The notes under the pieces were generated by a model. The model did no database searches. It was not told the DNA's origin and saw only the letters and a program-made list of their open reading frames with translations. A stretch of DNA of 13,912 nt from the NCBI GenBank assembly GCA_002284615.2, contig MU070394.1:45575-59486 (forward strand), given 5' to 3'. Position 1 is the stretch's first letter. Each line of letters starts with the position of its first letter. Both the position numbers and the translations under genes were made by a program. Source of the DNA: Dunaliella salina (taxonomy: Eukaryota; Chlorophyta; Chlorophyceae; Chlamydomonadales; Dunaliellaceae). Positions 7,641-13,912 of this stretch are shown here, in pieces.

Positions 7641-8426
7641 TCAATTTTTACAAGGACTGATGCTTGGAATGTTGAGATGAAAAGCTATTGATTGGAAAGC
7701 AAGGGTCCAATTGGAGCGGGCCCAGGGGCTTCTTTTTGAAGCACTCCTCAAAGCACATCGGGTAAAAGGGGGGCTCTGTGCTTGGCTGGGAATAAGTGCC
7801 TTGCACGTAAGGGTCAGGGCAGCAGGGGATATGGAGAGGCAAACGTGCAGCAGATGAATCCAAACTCGCAGGATGGCGGCAATACATGACGTGTTTTTGC
7901 AGTGTGAAGCTAGGAGGGCAGTTTGTGGACTTTCAAACCAGCTGTTGGTGCCTGGAAGGGCAAGTATGCTTGGGCAGGCGCCCCAAAGCTCTCTTGCAAC
8001 TCGATGTCTCAATGCACCAAGTATGGAGAATTGACAAGTGAGGAAAGCTGCAAATGAAGCTGAAAAGCTGGCAAAGCCTGTCCTTTCAGATACAGAGGTT
8101 ACATTGATGATGGTGATATGTAGTGCTTGGGGCAGCAACAAAACCTCTCTTCGTTTATACTCTAAAGTTTCGAAAGCAAGCGGACAAAACAGCTCTGTTA
8201 TTTCCCTCATGCAGGGCTTGCCTTCTTCATTGCATGCCATGCAGAGTTCAAATAGGGCATTAGAAACGTGAGGCCCCCTACCCCATTGTCGACCATTGTT
8301 TGGGCAAGCTGGGCAATCAGTTGCAACTGCCCCTGGGATGCCTGTGGGGAGCCAGTGAGCAGGCTCACTTGCTGCCCTTAAAAGGAAAGGAATAGGAAAA
8401 GCTACGCAAGCGGGACTAGCCCCCAA
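7641..8426 (-). other. Longest open frame (261 codons), probably not a gene
   Basis: Open from ATG at 8426 to a stop at 7641 on the minus strand. The translation is rich in Ala, Ser, Leu and Cys, with a CPACPNNGRQWG segment near residues 38-49 but no recognisable domain. Its C-terminal third lies in a dispersed repeat (7790-8022) that recurs, diverged, at 12416-12640. There the same minus frame is mostly preserved (LPGTNSWFESPQTALLASHC against LPGTCNWLASSQTALLTSAC) but with a stop. The plus strand of that repeat has an equally persuasive frame, so coding strand is unresolved. It could be part of a transposon. Confidence 0.2.
7790..8022 (+). repeat. Dispersed repeat T, copy 1
   Basis: Diverged homologue of 12416-12640 in the same orientation, with shared blocks such as AGGAGGGCAGTTTGTG and GGTGCCTGGAAGG. 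A plus-strand frame conserved between the two reads RRAVCGLSNQLLVPGRASML here and RRAVCELASQLQVPGRTGMS in copy 2. In both copies a stop sits a few codons upstream of IQT. The family is unknown. Confidence 0.75.
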
Positions 8427-8473
8427 GCATCACGGAAGGAACAACCTCGGCACCTGGAAAGGCCCGCCGAATT

Positions 8474-8550
8474 GAACCCCCACAGAATCGATCCCACGAC
8501 CTCCACGTCCCTTTCGGGGATGTGATTCAAATGAACCACACTAGGTTCCC
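8474..8550 (-). pseudogene. tRNA-like sequence, decayed (possible SINE head)
   Basis: Read on the minus strand, this 77-nt segment has tRNA layout. GGGAACC at the 5' end can pair over five bases with GGTTC at the 3' end. A D-arm-like region lies between GTG and CAC, with a TAGTGTGGTT A-box-like start. A TCCC/GGGA stem follows with a 5-nt loop, then GGTCGTGGGATCGATTC, which matches the T-arm/B-box consensus GGTTCGANTC with one base changed. The anticodon loop is too short and the T stem does not pair, so it is not a working tRNA. A tRNA-derived SINE fragment is the likeliest alternative. Confidence 0.35.
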
Positions 8551-8924
8551 TGCTCCCCTTACACAGTCAACAGCAGGCTGTGCTCCAGAGGCTCTCTTGT
8601 CCACACAACCTGTCATGTGCAGGGCAGGGGTGCAGGTCCTGCTCCCCATTGCATCAGCAAACTTCCGTGCCTCCACATCTCAACTCGCGATGTGCATCAC
8701 GCCATCAAAAAAATCATCATAGCACATTCCATTACGACTGGAATGATGGAAAATCTGTTGGCTTGGCGGCAAGCTGGAACGCTTTGCAGATTGGCAACAA
8801 AATGTCTAAAATCATGACCTGCAGGTTTGCCCACTATCAACCTCAATGTTTGCCACAGCTCAACCTTTGCCACCATCTCACACACTCTGCATGCGCATCA
8901 GTACATCAAGCAAGCAAGAAAGTT
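8551..8924. other. Possible downstream part of the zinc-finger element
   Basis: This would be the 3' continuation of the minus-strand element at 8925-9304. A 62-codon minus frame (8697-8885) is open, but no transposase motif such as a DDE residue context or hAT dimerisation block is recognised. Confidence 0.3.
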
Positions 8925-9304
8925 TCAATATCCATCAACACCTCCCAAGTGTTCAATTTCTGAAAGTCCAAGCAAGCAGGTCATATCAAGTCCCCAACTA
9001 GCAAGTGTGCCAAGCATGTTGCACTTTACCACCATCTTGCTGATGCATGCTGATGCTTCCGCTCCTTCCTTCAGAGCTTGTTAGTCGTCTCGTGGCCCTT
9101 GATGATGCCCAAGTGGCAATTGAACACAGCCCCACACCACTTGCACCCCGCCTTGTACACACCATCAACATCTTTGCCATGCTCCTCAAGCCACAAGTGT
9201 CTGTCATTCTCCTCCAGCCAGCTAATCTGAAACTGGTTGCTCACACCATGCTTCAGGGGATTCTTGTATTCACCAGCATTGTGGCCTTTCTTAACTTTCG
9301 ACAT
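8925..9304 (-). mobile_element. Zinc-finger transposase-like N-terminus, frameshifted
   Basis: On the minus strand, ATG at 9304-9302 opens a frame of 77 codons to TGA at 9073-9071. An in-frame TAA two codons upstream of the ATG supports it as the true start. The product is basic at the N-terminus (MSKVKKGHNAGEYKN), then has WLEENDRHLWLEEHGKDVDG, then AGCKWCGAVF and KGHETTNKL. The CX2C and His, spaced as in single zinc fingers preceding hAT-type transposases (BED/TTF-like), suggest DNA binding. The second His expected after HETTNK is Leu, one base from His. Immediately after the stop another frame reads KEGAEASACISKMVVKCNML and on to a TGA at 8927-8925, consistent with a frameshift at about 9072. 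It is most likely a dead DNA transposon. The hAT assignment is from pattern only, and a non-transposon zinc-finger protein is possible. Confidence 0.5.
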
Positions 9305-9386
9305 TGCATTTTATTTCTTTAACTTCCTTGCCCAAGGCCTTTGGGGGTGGGGGGTGGTCAATGGAAGAAGGGGGATCAAGATGATC

Positions 9387-9409
9387 GATGCGCCCCGCAG
9401 GGGCGCATC
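9387..9409. repeat. Perfect GC-rich hairpin
   Basis: GATGCGCCCC (9387-9396), loop GCA, GGGGCGCATC (9400-9409): a 10-bp perfect stem with a 3-nt loop. It is not followed by a T-run, so it is not a bacterial-type terminator. Confidence 0.9.
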
Positions 9410-9470
9410 ACCCATTTTAATACGAAATTTTAACAGGATGGTATTGGCAATACGCAAAAAATAAAACACT

Positions 9471-9591
<121 letters not shown>

Positions 9592-9623
9592 GTGTGCGCG
9601 CGTTTGTGCGCTTGCGCGCATGC

Positions 9624-10965
9624 AGGTACGGGCTTTTTTGTGTGTGGAAGTGCATGCATGCTGCTGGCCCAGCCTTGCTTGTGCTGCTGCTGGAGTGGAC
9701 ACCGTTACTGCTGGTACTAGTCTTCCACACAGCCCAGGCTACCTCGAATCTGCTGCCTTGACTCCCTTGCACCTGATTGCATCATCCGTTTTTTTGCAAT
9801 GTCATTATCAATGCAAATGCAGGAAATGGTAGGCGACATGAAGTGCTCCCTGGATAAATAGACTGTTGCCCATTGGGAACAAAGAGAGGTCCTGGCAAGT
9901 CCTCCAGGAGCCCCCCATGCCGCCTACGAGGTCACCACAGTGTTGCCACTTGGTATCGTGTCGCTACTGACAAAACATTGCCCCGCTGCGCATCCAGCCC
10001 AAAATTTACGCATGCCTTCCAGGAGGGGAAAATCCTTCCTATTAAAATAGCTGACACGTGTACCTCACTAACCGATAATGGATCTCTTTACTAGAACTTT
10101 TTCCCGCTATGGTTTTGTTCTAATGCAAGGACCCGATTCACTGATAAGCACCCAGTTTAGTACAGTGGGTGGTTAGATGCGGAGTATTGGTTGTGAAAAA
10201 TAGGGTCCTCACCGCAGCTAATTAGGCATTTATCCCCATACTAGCAATTTTTGAACCCTAGTGCAACAGAGAAATTTGCCCCAGAAGAATCTGAATTTCA
10301 AACTGCTAGTCAGGCGGCAATGATGTGGGGAGCATATGAACAACACCTGTTTAGAGGCCCCAGACAGCCCCCTAAGCACAATTACTTGGCATTTTGCAGC
10401 CTGGGACTTTCAAAATTGGAGCCCTTGTATTTAATCAGCTTTGGCGTGAACCCTGCTTCCTAACTACCAAACCAATCCATCATCCATTGTAAAACGGATG
10501 GCTTTCAGTAACTCTGAGTTCAGGCTTGCTTGCAGCAGCATGTGACAATGCGCCAATCACTCCTTTGAACGAACAAATTCCATGGCACTGTCCCTTCACG
10601 CAAAGTCTGTGCGCCACCCCCTTGATTATATTATTGGAAAAATCCAGGTGCTGCCTCCTCATGCAAAGTCCTTGCACCAAAAGCTTGCCCACTCAAAAGA
10701 AATAAGAGCCCCGCAAATTTCAAACATATGCAAAAAACACTGCAATACTCTGCGTACCCAACTGCAGCAGCTCCTGATGCAGAAAATGTAAACTATGCAA
10801 AAGTTGCTCTGCCGCACCATTCTGGCCGATCTTCCAACTCCTCCCTGAGGGTCTTCTGTTCTTGCGGGCGAGAGTCATCGACAGCTAACGAGGTTGTGTG
10901 GAGGATGTTGTTGGTCCTGAGGAGCTTTTGCTCGGGGTCCCTGCCCATTCTGCCAGTCAGCATCG
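9624..10965. other. Unassigned sequence
   Basis: About 1.3 kb without a recognised gene. Frames of about 70 codons at 9873-10094 and 10251-10463 (+) show no motif. A small hairpin-capable stretch (CACCCA...TGGGTG, about 10149-10172) is nested inside AGGACCC/GGGTCCT arms (about 10119 and 10203). Confidence 0.5.
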
Positions 10966-11118
10966 CCTTGGATCTTGGCAGCCTATCAAATACCTCCTGG
11001 CTAACCTGCAGGATGACGGCAAAAGCATCACCTATAGGATCCCTTTGGCAAAAGCATCACCTTGGATCTCGGCAGCCTATCAAATGCCTGCTGGTTAAAC
11101 TGCAGGATGACGGCAAAA
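10966..11118. repeat. Tandem duplication, 94-bp period
   Basis: 10966-11024 and 11060-11118 match at about 54 of 59 bases, beginning CCTTGGATCT and ending GATGACGGCAAAA. The intervening bases include GGCAAAAGCATCACC-like words at 11018 and 11047, suggesting repeated slippage. Confidence 0.88.
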
Positions 11119-11365
11119 AATAGGCTAAACGACACGAGGGTGGGTGGCAAGCCACTGAGGCTACTTTGCCCCAGAATTTCCCTTGAAATACAGCCTCTGA
11201 GTGCTCTCATGATGCCCATGTCATCTTGCCAAAACCATAAAAACACGAAATCTGATGGGGAGGGAAAGGAAAGTCCATTGGATATATGGATCTTCTGTAT
11301 GATGCTTGGGACACCATTCCAGAGGGGGGTGACAATTGTGTGGGACTTCGAGAGGTTATACCTCA
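11119..11365. other. Unassigned sequence
   Basis: Both strands have frames of about 120 codons overlapping here, antisense to each other. Neither has a motif, and both run through the tandem duplication or the inverted repeat. Confidence 0.4.
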
Positions 11366-11455
11366 AAAACGCATGGGTGTTGCAGGACCACACTTTGTCG
11401 GTGCAAAGAGGAACAAGGCCCTAAAAATTCTGGTCCTGCAACACCCGCACGTTTC
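11366..11455. repeat. Inverted repeat, 25-bp arms, 40-nt loop
   Basis: The left arm 11366-11390 (ending GGGTGTTGCAGGACCA) pairs with the right arm 11431-11455 at 21 of 25 positions, with a 16-bp perfect inner stem. It could be a small foldback element or a palindromic scar. No target-site duplication was identified. Confidence 0.85.
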
Positions 11456-12415
11456 TCAAATACGGCCAGATCAAGATCTGCAGAAGGAACCAGAGGGGGT
11501 TGTCTGGGGCCTAAAACCGCCTGTGTTTTGCGTGCACCCAGCATAGCTCTCCTGTGACTTGCACCATACAGGTTTAGGTATCTATGGTAGCCTGTTTCAC
11601 GAGCCTTTTCTAACACTAGAGCTCCAGGGGTACCAGTTGCGGGGCACATGCCTGATCAGCTGCGGCGTGAATTCTAGTTTTGACACCTTATCTCCATCCC
11701 TGACCACCCACTGCACCAAATTGGGTGATTTTTAGTGATTTGGAGTCCTTGTAATATAGAATGTCATTGCAAAAAAAAAATCGGGGTAGAAAGACCCAGT
11801 GGTTGGTGAGATACAGAATTTCAGCTGTTTCCCGTAGAGAAAATCCACAAAATTTAGCACCAGGGGTGCCAAAAAGGTCAATTTTTGACCTCTTCTTTTC
11901 TGATTTTTGAATATGCAGAATTTTAACATTGTACATGGCGGTTATAAATACAGAAAAATGGGAGTGAAAATTGGGCCCCAGCAGGCCCAGAAAAATTTGG
12001 GAGAGGCTGCAACAATGGTTACCCCCCTCTGATATCAATCTTTTGGCCTGACAAATTCTAAGCTGCTCTTGCTGCATCCAAGGTCATGGTAAGGGTGTTA
12101 ATGCGTTAATTTGAATAATTATTGACACATTCAGGATTTTTCCTACAAACAGGAGGGTTCCGGAACCATAGTTTTTGGACACCAACTGTCAATCCTGTTA
12201 AAACGTTTGACATTCAGAATCCTCACACATCCAGAGCTATGGATGGGTCCAATTGAAGGAGGTTGGGGGTGGGGGGTGGTTGGGGTTTGGCGTTCGGGGA
12301 CCCTTCCCTCTCCCCCCATTTTCCTGTCGTTCCTACAGATTACGAAGTATAACATGGACTTCTGAACTGGAGAGCTGTTGATGGGTACCCTTTTGATGGA
12401 AATTGGAGGTCGGTG
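11456..12415. other. Unassigned AT-rich sequence
   Basis: About 960 bp with no recognised gene. A 129-codon minus frame (11688-12077) is Phe/Ile/Lys-rich and lacks motifs. A 10-A run lies near 11770-11779. Part of 11953-11986 resembles, in inverted orientation, 13012-13045. Confidence 0.45.
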
Positions 12416-12640
12416 CTGTGCACAAGGGTGTGGGCAGCAAGGGGTGTCGAGGGGAGCATGCATGTAAATGATTCAAACTTCTGGGAGAGTGGCAATGGAT
12501 GTATCATTGCATGCTGAAGTCAGGAGGGCAGTTTGTGAACTCGCAAGCCAGTTGCAGGTGCCTGGAAGGACAGGTATGTCTGGGTGTCTGATGCACATTT
12601 GCCCCATTACTCTGTTGCAGCTCAATCATTCGCTGTGCTG
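12416..12640 (+). repeat. Dispersed repeat T, copy 2
   Basis: Diverged homologue of 7790-8022. The shared plus frame reads VRRAVCELASQLQVPGRTGM from about 12513 and ends at a TGA near 12636. Small indels separate the copies in the left half. Confidence 0.75.
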
Positions 12641-12709
12641 AGTAAACAAATGGGTACAGAATAGAGAGGGGAGCAGATCTGGGAGCCGTTTGTTACCCTT
12701 GTTGCTTGT

Positions 12710-12762
12710 ATTGGGACACTGAAGGCCAGGTCAGGCATCTAGGTTTGAATCCTTGCCCCAAT
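12710..12762 (+). pseudogene. B-box/T-arm-like tRNA fragment, weak
   Basis: CTAGGTTTGAATCCTTG (12739-12755) resembles a tRNA T-arm (GGTTCGAATCC with one change, four of five stem pairs) and is followed by CCCCAAT, which pairs with ATTGGG at 12710-12715. At 53 nt it is too short for a whole tRNA, and no convincing A box is placed upstream. It may be a SINE fragment or chance. Confidence 0.22.
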
Positions 12763-12771
12763 GGAGCCAGC

Positions 12772-12833
12772 TAATTCTGAGTATGCAGGACATATAATTT
12801 GACCTTTCTGAGCAACCCTGCCTACTCAATTTG
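12772..12833. repeat. Imperfect hairpin with a related third copy
   Basis: 12772-12789 (AATTCTGAGTATGCAGG) pairs with 12817-12832 (CCTGCCTACTCAATTT) with a 2-nt bulge and one mismatch. A related word CTGCATACTCAATT recurs at 13252-13265. Confidence 0.6.
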
Positions 12834-12841
12834 AGCCAGGG

Positions 12842-13829
12842 GGGCCCCGAGTGAGCCCTGTGACCTGCACCTGGGCCCCCAAACCTGGCAGGGCATACTT
12901 GATGAACATACTAAACAACACCTCATACTCAGATTGTGGCCAGATGCTGCGCATGCCTGATTTCTAGTTTTGCACCACTTTTGCCTGGCAGATGAACTCA
13001 TGCTGTAAGTGCTTTGGGGCCAATTTTCACCCCCCCGTTTTTTCACTCCAATGGGTCAGGTTTGACACAAAAACTACCCGGAAGCCAAAAAATGGAGCAA
13101 ATTCGGGTCAAAACATGCATCATGGCACCCATTTCATTGGGAATGGCCAATTCTGCCTAAAACGCCTCAAAATATGCCCCTGGCTCACCTGCAACACCTC
13201 ATCCCCACTTTTTTTTATGCAGAAGTGTTCAATGTAACGATATGAACTACTCTGCATACTCAATTCGCCTGGAATCCCACGGGGCAAGAACTCCTCACTT
13301 TTTGGCATAGCATGCCTAGGCTGACCGAAGGGGGGTTATTGGGGATGGTGCGTGGATTAGTAGAGTTCAACCCAAAAATTTGATATGACGTGCAATGCTT
13401 TTTAACCCTCCTGCTAAGATTGCTAAGGTTGCAAAGACCCTTCTGCTAAGACAAGAAATGCATGAGGTGCTTACAGGGTCAATGTTTGATTATATCAAGA
13501 AGCAATGCTATAAGGTTAATTAATTTAAGTGCGCGAGCTGTAACTGGGGTCAAGTGTTACATTTGCTGTGGCGCTTGCCAGGCTACAGAGAGCTTCTGTA
13601 ATAGTTCCAAAGTCCATACATACTGAGAAACTCCCAGTGCATGGAGCTCTGAGTATAACATGTAAAGCCAGGCGCGCTGCTGTGCCTTAGATTGAAGATC
13701 CTTGCTCTTGTTTTCCTGGCAGTGGCTTGTGAACACATCAACTTGCAACAAAAATCCAGGAGTACTTGGATTGGTGTGTTTTGCATGGAGTTGCACTGAC
13801 TGGACTAAATGAATAATTCTGTTTTGCAG
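12842..13829. other. Unassigned sequence
   Basis: No supported gene. A 98-codon minus frame (13557-13853) and an 81-codon plus frame (12992-13237) have no motif I recognise. Confidence 0.45.
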
Positions 13830-13912
13830 GTTCTGTGAAACAGGAATCTGCAATGAAGCGTGGGCTCCAGCTGGTCATGCAAAAGAAAGTCACACCTGGG
13901 CAAGTGCACACA
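13830..13912 (+). other. Possible exon start after a splice-acceptor-like site
   Basis: ATTCTGTTTTGCAG ends at 13829 and has the polypyrimidine-CAG form of a 3' splice site, with CTAAAT about 20 bases upstream as a possible branch point. Two plus frames stay open to the window edge, one reading SVKQESAMKRGLQLVMQKKV. The piece is too short to identify, and such sites occur often by chance. Confidence 0.15.

Noticed and set aside
9387..9420. Rho-independent terminator
   Set aside because: The hairpin lacks a following T-run and there is no bacterial gene context.
11028..11424. Antisense pair of about 120-codon frames as genes
   Set aside because: Both run through the tandem duplication or inverted repeat, overlap each other, and have no motif or plausible composition.
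13557..13853. 98-codon minus frame as a gene
   Set aside because: Length is within chance for this composition, and no domain or comparative support exists.

Overview
This looks like nuclear DNA of a eukaryote with a repeat-rich genome. Reasons: long dinucleotide microsatellites ((GT)59, about 34 units of (CT)n, (GA)n), a hexamer-based GAGTGG minisatellite, decayed retrotransposon and DNA-transposon coding pieces, tRNA-like debris, and no closely packed intact genes. Bacterial operon layout, ribosome binding sites and phage modules are absent. I cannot name the organism from sequence alone. A large-genome protist or green-lineage alga is a guess only. Three N positions (488, 509, 1551) show it is draft assembly.

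Layout. 1-1730: a dispersed repeat whose first 82 bp occur three times exactly. Two of those copies abut a single N and the third starts at base 1. A second 54-bp perfect duplication (1121/1671) and a 24/27-bp minisatellite (652-804) lie here too. 1725-2222: a frameshifted RNase H domain of the kind carried by non-LTR retrotransposons. All four signature motifs are recognisable, but the catalytic Glu has become Lys, and the domain is cut at its last motif by a GAGTGG minisatellite (2223-2970, second block 3170-3385). 4139-5046 and 5690-5973: two diverged copies of one unidentified coding sequence on the + strand. Between them, at 5268-5500, is a Cys/His cluster resembling retrotransposon C-termini. 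6047-7320: simple-sequence tracts. 7790-8022 and 12416-12640: two copies of another dispersed repeat. 8474-8550 (-): a decayed tRNA-like sequence. 8925-9304 (-): the N-terminus of a zinc-finger, transposase-like protein with a believable start codon and a frameshift. 9387-9620: a perfect GC hairpin and a (GT)59 tract. 9620-13912: mostly unassigned sequence with a 94-bp-period tandem duplication, an inverted repeat, further small hairpins and one possible splice acceptor at the right edge.

No intact, confidently functional host gene was found, and no genes here visibly work together. The best coding evidence is comparative: two copies of the unidentified element keep a frame in which over half of the base differences are synonymous. 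I do not see an undescribed molecular system. The items worth following up are the unidentified element ORF, the zinc-finger N-terminus, and the probable assembly join at 1551.
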